Shown piece by piece: positions 16,552 through 25,882 of a DNA stretch of 64,000 bases. The notes below the pieces were generated by a model. It had not been told where the DNA came from. It saw nothing but the letters and a program-made list of their open reading frames with translations, and made no database searches. Each line of letters opens with the position of its first letter. Within the stretch, counting starts at the first letter, position 1. A program made the translations under genes and the position numbers. Location of the stretch: contig JBCCGL010000012.1 in the NCBI GenBank assembly GCA_039029275.1, positions 115,006 to 179,005 of the forward strand, in the 5' to 3' direction. This stretch comes from JBCCGL01 sp039029275. Its GTDB lineage: Bacteria; Pseudomonadota; Gammaproteobacteria; JBCCGL01.

Positions 16552-19008
16552 CTAGCACTTTATGCGCTCGTTCCTGGGATCGTGCATCGGGGCCAGGCTG
16601 GCAGTAGCGCTGAATCGTTCGCACGAAACCTCGATTTCGTAACTTCCCGCATTGATGAATTCGGGCGTGCACAGGCCGTCTTTGTTAGTGACATATCCCA
16701 GGCCCATCGCGGCTCCCAGATAATGGCCGTAGTTGCCAGATGTCAAATATCCGACGCAGTCCCCATCACGGAAAACCGGCTCGTTGTGCAGCAGCAGCGG
16801 CTCTGACTCATCGAGTTTGAACTGCACTAAAAGACGATCAACGCCTTCGTCGCGCTGGCGCTCAACCACATCACGACCAATAAACGGAATGTCCGTACGG
16901 AGTTTGCAGGCGAAGGTCAGACCGGCCTGCACGGGCGAATCGCCATCGTTGATGTCGTGACCAAAGTGACGGTATGCCTTTTCCAGGCGAAGTGAATCCA
17001 TCGCATGCATGCCGACCGGCTTCATCCCGAACTCGGCACCGGCTTCCCACACCAAATCGAATACATGCCGAGACATCTCGGCCGGAATTACCAGCTCCCA
17101 TCCCAACTCGCCGACGTAGGTGATACGGCAGGCCAGAACCGGTACGCAACCTATCTCGATTTCCCGTGCGCGAGCAAACGGAAAACCCTCAAGCGACAAA
17201 TCACTGGATGTCAGTTTACTCAGCACCTTGCGCGCGTTCGGGCCCATCAAACCCAGAATCGAGTAAGCCGTGGTGACTTCTTTTGCGAAGCAATGCGCAT
17301 CATCCGGGATATTTTGAGCCAGCCAGTTCAACTCCCGGTTGCTGGTCGCGGCAGAGGTGGTCACTCGAAAGCTGTTTTCCGCTAGTCGAGTAACCGTAAG
17401 ATCCGCCTCGATACCGCCACGCGCGTTTAGCCATTGCGTGTACACCATACGCCCAGGCTCAACATCAACGTTGTTGGTGCAGATGTTCTGCAGGGCGGCG
17501 CAGGCATCTTTGCCGTCGACATCGATCTTGGCGAAGGTCGATAGCTCGATTAAACCTACGTTGTTACGCACTGCATTGTGCTCGGCAGCGGAATACTCGA
17601 ACCAGTTTTGTCGCCCGAAGCTGTAATCGTACTTCGGCTCTACGCCGTCGGGTGCAAACCAGTTCGGACGTTCCCAGCCGGCTGTCTCACCGAAACAGGC
17701 GTTCAGGCTCTGCCATTTTTCGTGCAGCGCAACCTGGCGAACGTTGCGGCTGGATTCGTATTGTCGATAGGGATAGTGGTGGGCGTAGAGCAGTCCGAGG
17801 GTTTCGGAGACGCGGTCATGCAGGTAGCGGTCAGTACCCTGAAACGAGTACACACGACGTATATCGTTGACCCACATTTCGTAGGGCGGATAACCCTGAA
17901 TGATCCATTCAGCCAGGGCTTTCATGACACCGCCGGACTGAATCCCAATCGAATTGAATCCGCAGGCGACGAAGAAATTTTTAAGGTTTGGCGCTTCGCC
18001 CATGTGGAATTGATCGTCAGGCGTAAAGCTCTCAGGCCCGTTGAAGAAACTGCGGATTTCGGTCTCTCCGACTTGCGGTACACGGTGCATCGCCATTTCC
18101 AGCTGCGGCATAAGGTGATCCCAGTCCTCCGGCAGGGTCTCGAAGCTGTGATCATCGGCGATACCGCCCATGCCCCAGGGTTTGGCTACCGGCTCGAAAA
18201 AGCCGATTAGCAGCGAACCCGCATCCTCGCGGTAGTAAGCGCTTGCGCCCTGTTCGCGCAATGTTGGGAGGGTTGGCGGAAGAACATCGGCGTCCATTTT
18301 TTCCGTGTGCACATAGAAATGCTCGCAGGCATGAAGCGGTACGTTAACGCCCGCCATTTTTCCGATTTCACGCCCCCACATTCCACCGCAGTTCACCACC
18401 ACGTCTGCCTTGATGTCGCCCCGGCTGGTGCTCACGCCGGTTACTTTTCCGTTGGCCTGATGGATGGCGGTGACTTTGACACCTTCGAATATCTGCGCAC
18501 CCAGTGCGCGCGCGCCCGCGGCAAACGCATTGGTGACGTCAACCGGGCTGGCTTGTCCTTCGGTTGGCGTGTAAAAGCCGCCATAGAGGTCGTCCGTGTT
18601 AATCAAGGGCCAGAGATTTTTAATTTCTTCGGGTGTGACGAGGTCGATTTCCAAGCCCCACGCTTTACCGGTCGAGACCAGGCGTTTTATTTCCTCGAAC
18701 TTTTCTGCGTCAGCTGCGACACCAATGCCGCCGTTTTGGCGGTACCCGGTGTCCTGCCCGGTTTCGTCTCGTAATATGTCTTTGTAAAGATCGGTGGTGT
18801 AAAGCGCGAGCTGGGTCATTTCATACGTGCTGCGAATCTGCCCAATCAAGCCCGCTGCGTGCCAGGTGGTTCCGCAGGTCAGCTGTTTGCGCTCAAGCAA
18901 CACCACATCGCGTTCACCCGCTTTGGCCAGGTGATATGCGAGGCTGGTGCCGATAACACCGCCGCCAATTACAACCACGTTCGCCTGATTCGGGATTGGT
19001 TTAGCCAT
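16552..19008 (-). CDS. FAD-dependent dehydrogenase with GcvT domain (dimethylglycine/sarcosine dehydrogenase family)
   Basis: An 818-aa two-domain enzyme. The N-terminal half is a DAO-type flavoprotein: NVVVIGGGVIGTSLAYHLA at residues 10-28 and GTTWHAAGLIGQ, whose histidine carries the covalent FAD in mammalian dimethylglycine and sarcosine dehydrogenases. The C-terminal half is a GcvT/aminomethyltransferase domain (LMGPNARKVLSKLTSSDLS, GELGWELVIP, GMHAMDSLRLEKAYRHFGHD), which takes up the released one-carbon unit on tetrahydrofolate. The ATG at 19008 is chosen because GGAGA precedes it; a longer upstream frame would overlap the regulator gene. Its XRE-cupin neighbour probably controls it. 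The methylated-amine substrate is not determinable; a betaine-derived compound is plausible. Confidence 0.88.
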   Translation of the reverse strand: MAKPIPNQANVVVIGGGVIGTSLAYHLAKAGERDVVLLERKQLTCGTTWHAAGLIGQIRSTYEMTQLALYTTDLYKDILRDETGQDTGYRQNGGIGVAADAEKFEEIKRLVSTGKAWGLEIDLVTPEEIKNLWPLINTDDLYGGFYTPTEGQASPVDVTNAFAAGARALGAQIFEGVKVTAIHQANGKVTGVSTSRGDIKADVVVNCGGMWGREIGKMAGVNVPLHACEHFYVHTEKMDADVLPPTLPTLREQGASAYYREDAGSLLIGFFEPVAKPWGMGGIADDHSFETLPEDWDHLMPQLEMAMHRVPQVGETEIRSFFNGPESFTPDDQFHMGEAPNLKNFFVACGFNSIGIQSGGVMKALAEWIIQGYPPYEMWVNDIRRVYSFQGTDRYLHDRVSETLGLLYAHHYPYRQYESSRNVRQVALHEKWQSLNACFGETAGWERPNWFAPDGVEPKYDYSFGRQNWFEYSAAEHNAVRNNVGLIELSTFAKIDVDGKDACAALQNICTNNVDVEPGRMVYTQWLNARGGIEADLTVTRLAENSFRVTTSAATSNRELNWLAQNIPDDAHCFAKEVTTAYSILGLMGPNARKVLSKLTSSDLSLEGFPFARAREIEIGCVPVLACRITYVGELGWELVIPAEMSRHVFDLVWEAGAEFGMKPVGMHAMDSLRLEKAYRHFGHDINDGDSPVQAGLTFACKLRTDIPFIGRDVVERQRDEGVDRLLVQFKLDESEPLLLHNEPVFRDGDCVGYLTSGNYGHYLGAAMGLGYVTNKDGLCTPEFINAGSYEIEVSCERFSATASLAPMHDPRNERIKC

Positions 19009-19031
19009 CTTTAAGATTTCTCCAGACTCGT

Positions 19032-19601
19032 TTAGTAAGTCGGCGGGGTAATTACCCACACCACACGTGTTTCGTTTTCGCCGGGATTCCAGCTCTGGTG
19101 GACCTGACTGCGCGGCATGCAAAAGCTGTCCCCGGCGTTCAGCGTAAATTCTTTCTCTTGTATCTTCAGGACCAGCGTGCCGTCGAGCACCACGCCGGAT
19201 TCCTCTGCATTTCGTTGGACTGGTTCCCCACTGTTGGCGCCGGGCGCATAGGTCGTGAGCACGAGTTCGCTCTCACCGTTGAACCCCGGCGACAATAGCT
19301 CCTCGTGCATCCCGGTGCCGGTAAATTTCAGCTTTCGGCGATTACCGGCGCGGACAATAAACGGCCGTTCTTCCTCGTCGACAGCACCCTCGCCCTGAAA
19401 AAACCAGCTGATCTGGACTTCAAGTGCTTCGGCGATGCCTTTAAGTGCGGAGATTGATAGCTCCGCCATATCCCGCTCAACCAGGCTGACATAGGCTGGG
19501 GACTTGCCGATGCGATCCGCGAGCACATTCAAGGTCAGTCCTTTGGCCTTGCGCAGGTCGCGAATTTGCTGCCCAACATTGCGGTTATCGATGAGCGACA
19601 T
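19032..19601 (-). CDS. XRE-family regulator with C-terminal cupin domain
   Basis: About 189 aa: an N-terminal helix-turn-helix (VGQQIRDLRKAKGLTLNVLA then GKSPAYVSLVERD, residues 8-50) and a C-terminal cupin (EESGVVLDGTLVLKIQEKEF, then GDSFCMPRSQVHQSWNPGE). This architecture is common for local regulators of amino-acid, polyamine and methylamine catabolism, the cupin acting as ligand sensor. The first ATG (19601) is used; a TTG 45 bases upstream would give a longer frame without support. It lies 23 bases upstream of the FAD/GcvT gene on the same strand, so the two are probably co-transcribed from the AT-rich region 19650-19720. Confidence 0.87.
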   Translation of the reverse strand: MSLIDNRNVGQQIRDLRKAKGLTLNVLADRIGKSPAYVSLVERDMAELSISALKGIAEALEVQISWFFQGEGAVDEEERPFIVRAGNRRKLKFTGTGMHEELLSPGFNGESELVLTTYAPGANSGEPVQRNAEESGVVLDGTLVLKIQEKEFTLNAGDSFCMPRSQVHQSWNPGENETRVVWVITPPTY

Positions 19602-19833
19602 GAATAAAATCGCGCCTGATATTTGATCGCGCGAAGCATCGCACAAATTAAAATAATTTCCAATAATTTTAATATATTCAAATTTTGCTAATTTTTTTAA
19701 TAAGTACCGGTCCGCGATTCTCTGATGTTTACATCCTCAAGGCTGGAGCCAGATCGCCGCTATCTGTGAGTCAATGAAAGGTTCATCACAGATCAAATCT
19801 GAGATTGAAAGTGGAGAATAAAAGGGAAATCCG

Positions 19834-20628
19834 ATGAGTTTGAATCTGGCCGAATTGGACGTGATGATCGTCGAACCCTCGCGAACACAGCGCAAAGCGT
19901 TACGTCGGCTTCTCATGCAAAGCGGTGTCAGCTATGTACACGAGGCCGATGACGGCGCGGTCGCGCTCGATCTCGCAATCGAAGCCAAGCCCGATCTGGT
20001 ATTCAGCTCGCTTTACCTCCCCGGTCTGAACGGCGAGGAGCTTGTTCAGGCGATGAGTCGACACGAAGATCTCAGCAACACCGCATTTATTCTGGTGTCA
20101 TCCGAAACCCGCTCGGAGTATCTCGACGAGGTCAAACAGGCCGGTGTTGCGGCGATCCTCGGCAAGCCGTTTACCCAACGCGAGCTGGACGTGGCCCTGG
20201 GCACGAGCCTTGAATTGCTCGATCCAGATGAAGTCGACGAGGGTGAATTCAATGTGTCGCATATCGATGTGCTTGTCGTCGACGACTCGACGATGGCGCG
20301 CAAACATATCCGCCGGGTGCTTAATGGAATGGGGGTCGAGCACATTACCGAAGCCGGTGATGGCAATGAGGGCATGATCGAGGTCGAGAAGAAAACCTTT
20401 GACCTGATCATCACTGACTACAATATGCCAAATATGAATGGCTCACAGTTCACAAGCAAAGTTCGCAAAGAGTCGATTCAACCCAACACGCCCATCCTGA
20501 TGATAACCAGCGAAGAAGATCAGGACATGATAATCGCGGCAGAGAAAGCCGGTATCTCAGCGCTGTGCGGCAAGCCCTTCGAGATGAAAAAAATTCGGAC
20601 CATGGTCGAGCAGGTGTTGTTTCACTAG
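19834..20628 (+). CDS. Response regulator with two receiver domains (first one degenerate)
   Basis: 264 aa made only of two CheY-like receivers. The second (about 143-264) is canonical: acidic pair in VLVVDDST, phosphoacceptor D195 in IITDYNMPNMNG, a threonine in LMITSEED and lysine in CGKPF. The first (about 8-120) keeps the fold (LGKPFTQRE lysine) but has serine S59 where the phosphorylated aspartate belongs (FSSLYLPGLNG) and EP in place of the acidic pair (MIVEPSR). It therefore probably cannot be phosphorylated normally and may act as a pseudo-receiver. No output domain and no adjacent histidine kinase. Signalling through protein contacts, as with CheY, is inferred. Confidence 0.88.
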   Translation: MSLNLAELDVMIVEPSRTQRKALRRLLMQSGVSYVHEADDGAVALDLAIEAKPDLVFSSLYLPGLNGEELVQAMSRHEDLSNTAFILVSSETRSEYLDEVKQAGVAAILGKPFTQRELDVALGTSLELLDPDEVDEGEFNVSHIDVLVVDDSTMARKHIRRVLNGMGVEHITEAGDGNEGMIEVEKKTFDLIITDYNMPNMNGSQFTSKVRKESIQPNTPILMITSEEDQDMIIAAEKAGISALCGKPFEMKKIRTMVEQVLFH

Positions 20629-20670
20629 GAGTACTGGTGTCGCCCGCTGACTTGCGTAAGTATCGCGGCG

Positions 20671-21156
20671 ATGCAGTCCCAAATTTTCTTTATCCCGGTC
20701 GACGCTCGCGGTCGACTGGCTCAGATGCCGCACCCGCGCGCAGGTGATTCACTAAGAAGTGAACTTACCGCACTGCGTGACGCAGGGATTGACAGGATCG
20801 TATCACTGCTTGGCGCAAACGAGGCAGATGCGCTCGGCCTGAGCGACGAGGGCACCGTGTTTGCGCAGATTGGCGGACACTTCAGTCATTTTCCAATTTC
20901 TGATTTTTCCCTGCCGACCGATCCCGCCGCGTTTTTCGATCTCGCGAGATCGCTGGCGACTGAAGTCGAATCCGGTGCGAGTGTCGCCGTACACTGCCAC
21001 GCGGGGATCGGACGCTCGACACTGTTGAATTGTTCGATTCTGTTTGCACTGGGAGTGCCGGTTGACGACGCGCTCGCATTAATCGCAAAACATCGTGGGC
21101 GACCGGTCCCGGATACGCCGCAGCAGCGGCAATGGCTTTATGAGCACCTGCGCTAG
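20671..21156 (+). CDS. Dual-specificity/tyrosine phosphatase-like protein
   Basis: A 161-aa cysteine phosphatase with the CX5R signature HCHAGIGRST, in which C109 is the nucleophile and R115 binds phosphate. An aspartate in the FPISDFSLP loop (about residue 76) could be the general acid. The fold resembles small bacterial dual-specificity phosphatases (CDKN3-like). It lies 42 bases downstream of the two-receiver protein on the same strand, so the two may be co-expressed; a shared signalling role is only a guess. The ATG at 20671 is the first in frame; the ribosome site is weak (GCGGCG). Confidence 0.8.
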   Translation: MQSQIFFIPVDARGRLAQMPHPRAGDSLRSELTALRDAGIDRIVSLLGANEADALGLSDEGTVFAQIGGHFSHFPISDFSLPTDPAAFFDLARSLATEVESGASVAVHCHAGIGRSTLLNCSILFALGVPVDDALALIAKHRGRPVPDTPQQRQWLYEHLR

Positions 21157-21204
21157 CGCTTTTTTACCGCTAACTAACACCAATCAATGGGTTTAGCGCG
21201 GCTC

Positions 21205-22377
21205 TCACTTGGCCTGCATGCGCTGCGCGTACCAGCGCGCAAATGCCGCGACGTTGGGTTCCATCGAGGGTGAATACGGCCCGGGTTTGGAAAAAGGCGA
21301 AGCCAGGCCCTGCTGCTGGTTTTCCAGCGCGATGCGATCCTCTTCGACCGCCGCGTCAAAGCGCTCGTAATAGAACGCAACCTTGGTCTCGAAATCGTCG
21401 AGATCGAGCGCCTCCTGAGGGAAGCACAGGGTTTGATACGCAATACAGCGCTGCGGATCAAGCGGATACGCCTCGTAAATCCACAGCGAATCAGTGCCTG
21501 CCGCAAACGTCATGTTCGGATAAACCCAGGTATAGCGCGTGCCGTTTTTCGCCTGCCCCTGTAAACCGGGAATCGCCGGCAAGGCGAACGCCTGCTGACT
21601 TTCCAACAAGCCGCCGGTGCCCTCAGTGGCACCAAACTGGCTCGCGTAAGCACCGCTTGTGACATCAGCCGGGTCGGGCTTGGCGTAAACGCCGTTGATG
21701 GAATCGGGATGCACAAATTGCAGATGATAGTACTCGTTGAACACATCCAGAAATAGTTTCCAGTTGCACTTCACCTCGAAGCTTTGTCGCCGCACCGAGA
21801 CCAGGGTCTCGAGTGGCCAGGGTGAATGCAGGCGATCAAAATCGCCTAAAAACTGCGAAAAATCCGGAGGATCAGGATCAAAACATACGAAGACAAAACC
21901 GGCGTGAATCTTCAACGCAAATTCAACCAGCCCCAAGGTGGATTTATCAAAATTCTTCGAGTCGCTCATGTGAGGGGCAGTGATAAACTGGCCATTCGCG
22001 TGGTACGTCCAGCAATGGAAAGGGCAGCTGATGACTTTGGTGTTGCCTTCTCCACTCAGCAGCTTTGCTCCGCGGTGTCGACAGGCATTGTTGAACGCAT
22101 GCAGCACGCCATTGCGATCACTGATCAGCAGCAGCGGCACCCCCGCGATATCCATCGTTTCGAACTGTCCCGGCTCCTTGAATCTATCGGCACGCCCCAG
22201 CCCCAGCCAGTGGCGATGGAAAATTTTTTTTGATTCAGATTTTTGCACCGACTCGTCGTGGTAGCACGCGGCCGGTAACGACATCGCCTCATCGACGGGC
22301 AGCTGACTCGCATTGAGCATGTCTTGAAAATCGCTGGCGTCGGTCACCTCGGTGAACGACTGAGTGGCTACTGTCAC
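21205..22377 (-). CDS. Rieske-type ring-hydroxylating/demethylating oxygenase, alpha subunit
   Basis: A 390-aa oxygenase. The Rieske cluster ligands are in CRHRGAKLL and, 17 residues on, CPFHCWTYH (about residues 88-112). The mononuclear iron site is NEYYHLQFVH with a distant aspartate in EEDRIALENQQQG. The sequence resembles glycine-betaine, choline and carnitine monooxygenases more than aromatic dioxygenases, and the catabolic neighbours (FAD/GcvT dehydrogenase, XRE-cupin) fit quaternary-amine demethylation. No reductase gene is present in the window. The start is GTG (22377) with AGGT upstream; the next ATG would remove 18 residues. It is divergent from a LysR gene that probably controls it. 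Substrate uncertain. Confidence 0.82.
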   Translation of the reverse strand: MTVATQSFTEVTDASDFQDMLNASQLPVDEAMSLPAACYHDESVQKSESKKIFHRHWLGLGRADRFKEPGQFETMDIAGVPLLLISDRNGVLHAFNNACRHRGAKLLSGEGNTKVISCPFHCWTYHANGQFITAPHMSDSKNFDKSTLGLVEFALKIHAGFVFVCFDPDPPDFSQFLGDFDRLHSPWPLETLVSVRRQSFEVKCNWKLFLDVFNEYYHLQFVHPDSINGVYAKPDPADVTSGAYASQFGATEGTGGLLESQQAFALPAIPGLQGQAKNGTRYTWVYPNMTFAAGTDSLWIYEAYPLDPQRCIAYQTLCFPQEALDLDDFETKVAFYYERFDAAVEEDRIALENQQQGLASPFSKPGPYSPSMEPNVAAFARWYAQRMQAK

Positions 22378-22493
22378 GGCGTGTACCTGTCCAATAATCG
22401 AGTTGGCTAGAAGCTGAGTGTCACAGCACCGTTGGAACGTGACAAGCGATTAATTTACACTCAACGACATTAAAGTTACTAATACCTCCGTTG

Positions 22494-23375
22494 ATGCTTG
22501 AACAGCAATCCCTACCCCCACTGAACTGGCTGCGGGCATTCGAGTGTTCTGCTCGCCACCTCAGTTTTACCGCTGCGGCTGGCGAACTCAGCTTGACACA
22601 ATCGGCGGTCAGCCAGCACGTGCGTTCGCTCGAGTTGCGCCTTGGGACAACGCTGTTCGTGCGTAAAGCGCGTGGACTTGCGTTGACCAATGCGGGTCGA
22701 AAACTGCTGCCCGCAGTCTCCGGACCGCTGTCTGAACTGGCGCAGGCAGCGGCGATGTTCCGGCCGGGCCGAACCAAAAACAGCCTCAGGATTTCCTGCA
22801 ACTGGGCGTTTTCGTCGACGTGGTTATCCCCGCGACTGGGGCAGTTTGCCGCACAATACCCAGGCACGGAGATCCAGATCGTGAGCACGCTGTGGCCGGA
22901 TGACAACCTGCCTGCCGACTTTGATGTGGAAATCCGCTACGGGGCCAAGGAGCTGGTTGGCGACGGCGCGGAGCTTCTCCTGGCGGACCAGATATTTCCC
23001 ATCTGCACACGGCAGCGCGCCATGGGCATTCAGACGCACAAAGACCTTTATCCGCAACCGCTGATTCAAGCGGTGGGCTCGACCGATAACTGGCAAACCT
23101 GGGCGCTTAATCTTGAGCTTCCGCCGCCGCCCGCAATCACTTTTTCGGTCGACTCGTACGCGCTGTCGATCGAACTGGCCCACGCCGGTGCCGGAATAGC
23201 GCTGGTCAGCGGCCTGGTTGCCGAGCAAAGCCTGCTCGAAGGCAGTCTGGTTAAGCCGCTGGAACTGACGACGCCAGCCAAAGACAATCACTACATCGCA
23301 GTGAGAGACACTCACGACAACAACGAATTGAGCATACGCTTCGTCGATTGGATTCACGAGGAGCTCACACCCTAG
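22494..23375 (+). CDS. LysR-family transcriptional regulator (GcvA-like)
   Basis: About 293 aa. The N-terminal winged helix is of the GcvA subtype: PPLNWLRAFECSARHLSFTA, AAGELSLTQSAVSQHVRSLE and LFVRKARGLALTNAGRKLLP. The C-terminal periplasmic-binding-like sensor domain follows. ATG at 22494 is preferred over a TTG directly before it. It is divergent from the Rieske oxygenase gene with a 116-base gap, the usual LysR arrangement, so the oxygenase is its likely target. The inducer is not known. Confidence 0.9.
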   Translation: MLEQQSLPPLNWLRAFECSARHLSFTAAAGELSLTQSAVSQHVRSLELRLGTTLFVRKARGLALTNAGRKLLPAVSGPLSELAQAAAMFRPGRTKNSLRISCNWAFSSTWLSPRLGQFAAQYPGTEIQIVSTLWPDDNLPADFDVEIRYGAKELVGDGAELLLADQIFPICTRQRAMGIQTHKDLYPQPLIQAVGSTDNWQTWALNLELPPPPAITFSVDSYALSIELAHAGAGIALVSGLVAEQSLLEGSLVKPLELTTPAKDNHYIAVRDTHDNNELSIRFVDWIHEELTP

Positions 23376-23467
23376 GACTGCGCGCCGATCGCCGAGTGCC
23401 GAAGACCATCATCATCCGCGTCAAGTCATGCTACCATCGGCCCGTTTTTTCAGCCGGTGATGAAGCC

Positions 23468-24625
23468 ATGCCCAATAGCGATTTTCATTCCATGCAAGCG
23501 TGGCGACACGACATTCACCAGCATCCCGAACTGGGTTTTGAAGAAGACCGCACCTCAGACAAGGTTGCCAATCTACTCGAATCGTTCGGGATCGAGGTGC
23601 ACCGCGGAATTGGCGGGACTGGCGTTGTCGGCGTTCTAACGAAAGGTGACGGCGACAAGCGAATCGGCATTCGCGCGGACATGGACGCGCTCAAAATCCA
23701 CGAGCAGAACACCTTCGCGCATTGCTCGGCCCATGAGGGAAAAATGCACGCCTGCGGGCACGACGGTCACACATCGATGCTCCTGGGCGCGGCGCAGTAT
23801 CTCGCGCAATGCGGGAACTTCGATGGTACGGTTGTGTTTATATTTCAACCCGCTGAAGAACACGGTCAGGGCGCAAAATCGATGATCGCTGACGGCTTGT
23901 TCGAGCGCTTTCCGGTTGACTCGGTTTACGCGATCCACAATTTCCCGTCTCTGGACATGGGCCACTTCGCCGTGCGCGAGGGGCCGATCATGGCCTCGGA
24001 AGACAACTTTGAAATCACGATCAAGGGTGTCGGCCATCACGCGGCAATGCCGCACCTCGGACGCGATCCGATCGTCGTTGCCGCACAAATTATCACGGCG
24101 ATGCAATCGCTGGTTGCGCGCACGGTAGACCCGGTCGAGAACGCGGTTGTATCGTTTACCGAAATTCACACCAACGGTACCGTCAACGTGGTGCCCAGTG
24201 AAGTCACGCTTAAAGGCGACACGCGTTCGTTGATACCGGAAGTGCAGAACACAATTGAAAGCACGATGCAGCGGATCGTCGAGGGTACGTGCAAGGCGCA
24301 CGGCGTTGAGTTCGAATTCGATTACCAACGCAATTTTGCATCCACCATCAACACCCCCCGGGAAGCCGAAATCGCCGCCGCCGTAGCCATCGATCTGGTT
24401 GGAGCCGAACGCGTCCGCGGTGACTCCAAACCGATCATGGGCTCAGAGGACTTCGGCTACATGCTGCAGTCCAAACCGGGCGCGTACCTTTTGCTCGGAA
24501 ACGGCACTGGCGAGATTGGCGGCTGCAGCCTGCACAATCCTCGCTACGACTTTAACGATGAGATCCTGACCATCGGCGCGGATTTCTGGATTGCGATGGT
24601 CGAGTCGCAACTACCCGCCCAGTAA
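23468..24625 (+). CDS. M20 family metallo-amidohydrolase
   Basis: A 385-aa zinc amidohydrolase of the hippurate hydrolase / N-acyl-amino-acid deacylase group. Seen: HDIHQHPELGFEE at the N-terminus, the metal ligand regions ADMDALKIHE, HACGHDGHTSML, PAEEHGQGAKSM, MGSEDFGYM and the C-terminal CSLHNPRYDFND. The ATG at 23468 has a GGTGATGAAG ribosome site; the frame extends further upstream but into the LysR gene's end. It sits between the LysR gene and the diaminopropionate ammonia-lyase gene on the same strand (24-base gap to the latter), so the two probably form an operon that deacylates then deaminates an amino acid derivative (inference). Confidence 0.88.
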   Translation: MPNSDFHSMQAWRHDIHQHPELGFEEDRTSDKVANLLESFGIEVHRGIGGTGVVGVLTKGDGDKRIGIRADMDALKIHEQNTFAHCSAHEGKMHACGHDGHTSMLLGAAQYLAQCGNFDGTVVFIFQPAEEHGQGAKSMIADGLFERFPVDSVYAIHNFPSLDMGHFAVREGPIMASEDNFEITIKGVGHHAAMPHLGRDPIVVAAQIITAMQSLVARTVDPVENAVVSFTEIHTNGTVNVVPSEVTLKGDTRSLIPEVQNTIESTMQRIVEGTCKAHGVEFEFDYQRNFASTINTPREAEIAAAVAIDLVGAERVRGDSKPIMGSEDFGYMLQSKPGAYLLLGNGTGEIGGCSLHNPRYDFNDEILTIGADFWIAMVESQLPAQ

Positions 24626-24649
24626 CGCATTTTCCAAAAGAGACATTCA

Positions 24650-25882
24650 ATGCTTGACCCGGTTTTTCAGAACACATCAATCGACTACTTTCACAGCAGC
24701 GTCGCTGAAACCAAAACCGACTGGCCAGCAGAGCTGAGCGAGATCATGGGACCGATTGCGATTGCGCAGGCGGTTGAGGAAATCAGCCAGTGGCCCGCCT
24801 ACGCGCCCACACCGCTGCGCCAATTCACGGGACTAGCTGCCGAACTCGGCGTGCACAATATTTACTACAAGGACGAGGCCACCCGCTTTGGCCTGGGTAG
24901 CTTCAAGGCTCTGGGCGGCGCGTACGCCGTGCTGTGCCTGCTGCGGCGCGAACTCTCGCAAAAACTCGATCGCGAAGTCGACTTTGCAGAAATCCGCAGC
25001 GGCGCGCTGGCCGAGCACACGCGAAATATCATGGTCGCCACCGCAACTGACGGCAACCACGGGCGTTCAGTCGCGTGGGGATCCCAACAATTTAACTGCG
25101 GCTGCACAATCTATATCCATGCTGAAGTCAGCGAAGGGCGTAAGGCCGCGATGGAAGCCTTTGGCGCGACGGTCGTGCGCGTCGATGGCAACTATGACGC
25201 TTCAGTCCAGCAGGCTGAGCGCGATGCCAACGACAACGGCTGGTTTATCGTCTCCGACACGTCTTACGAAGGCTACGTTGACCTGCCGCGCCATGTTGCC
25301 GCCGGCTACACCCTCTTTATGGACGAGGCAATCGCGGCGATTAACGCAATCGACGGGGAGAGTGCACCGACTCACGTCTTCGTTCAGGGTGGCGTCGGCG
25401 GGCTCGCCAGCGCTGTGTTCGGCTATCTGTGGCAGAAATACGGCCGCGATAGACCGCGCTTCGTGATGGTCGAACCAAATCTGGCGGACTGCCTGCTGCA
25501 AAGCGCGAGAAATGCCAGAGCGACGCTGGTGGACATTCAGGACGAAACAATTATGGCGGGGCTTTCCTGCGGTGAAGTCTCACTGCTCGGGTGGAGAATT
25601 ATCGAGCCGTGCGTCGATGACTATCTGAGTATCGACGACGAGCTGGTTGCCCCCACGATGCGCATGCTTGCAGACGGCGCGTTTGATCAAGCACCGGTTG
25701 TGGCAGGTGAATCGGGCGTCGCCGGACTCTCGGGTTTGATCGCCGCTTGCCAGCAGCCTTCATTAAAAACCGCGCTCGGATTAACTGCGCAAAGTCGCGT
25801 TATGGTAATTGGCACCGAAGGCGCGACAGACCCGGAAATCTACGAACAGATTGTCGGGCGCCCGGCTACAGCCGTCGCCTGA
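24650..25882 (+). CDS. dpaL: Diaminopropionate ammonia-lyase
   Basis: A 410-aa fold-type II PLP enzyme that converts 2,3-diaminopropionate to pyruvate and ammonia. The PLP lysine lies in GLGSFKALGGAYA; ATATDGNHGRSVAWGSQQF, SDTSYEGYVDLPRHVAAGYT and the glycine-rich QGGVGGLASAVFG phosphate loop match the YgeX/DpaL family closely. It is preceded by the M20 amidohydrolase, suggesting a deacylation-then-elimination route. The 3' end overlaps that of convergent purK by 17 bases, so there is no room for a terminator between the two opposing transcripts. Confidence 0.9.
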   Translation: MLDPVFQNTSIDYFHSSVAETKTDWPAELSEIMGPIAIAQAVEEISQWPAYAPTPLRQFTGLAAELGVHNIYYKDEATRFGLGSFKALGGAYAVLCLLRRELSQKLDREVDFAEIRSGALAEHTRNIMVATATDGNHGRSVAWGSQQFNCGCTIYIHAEVSEGRKAAMEAFGATVVRVDGNYDASVQQAERDANDNGWFIVSDTSYEGYVDLPRHVAAGYTLFMDEAIAAINAIDGESAPTHVFVQGGVGGLASAVFGYLWQKYGRDRPRFVMVEPNLADCLLQSARNARATLVDIQDETIMAGLSCGEVSLLGWRIIEPCVDDYLSIDDELVAPTMRMLADGAFDQAPVVAGESGVAGLSGLIAACQQPSLKTALGLTAQSRVMVIGTEGATDPEIYEQIVGRPATAVA

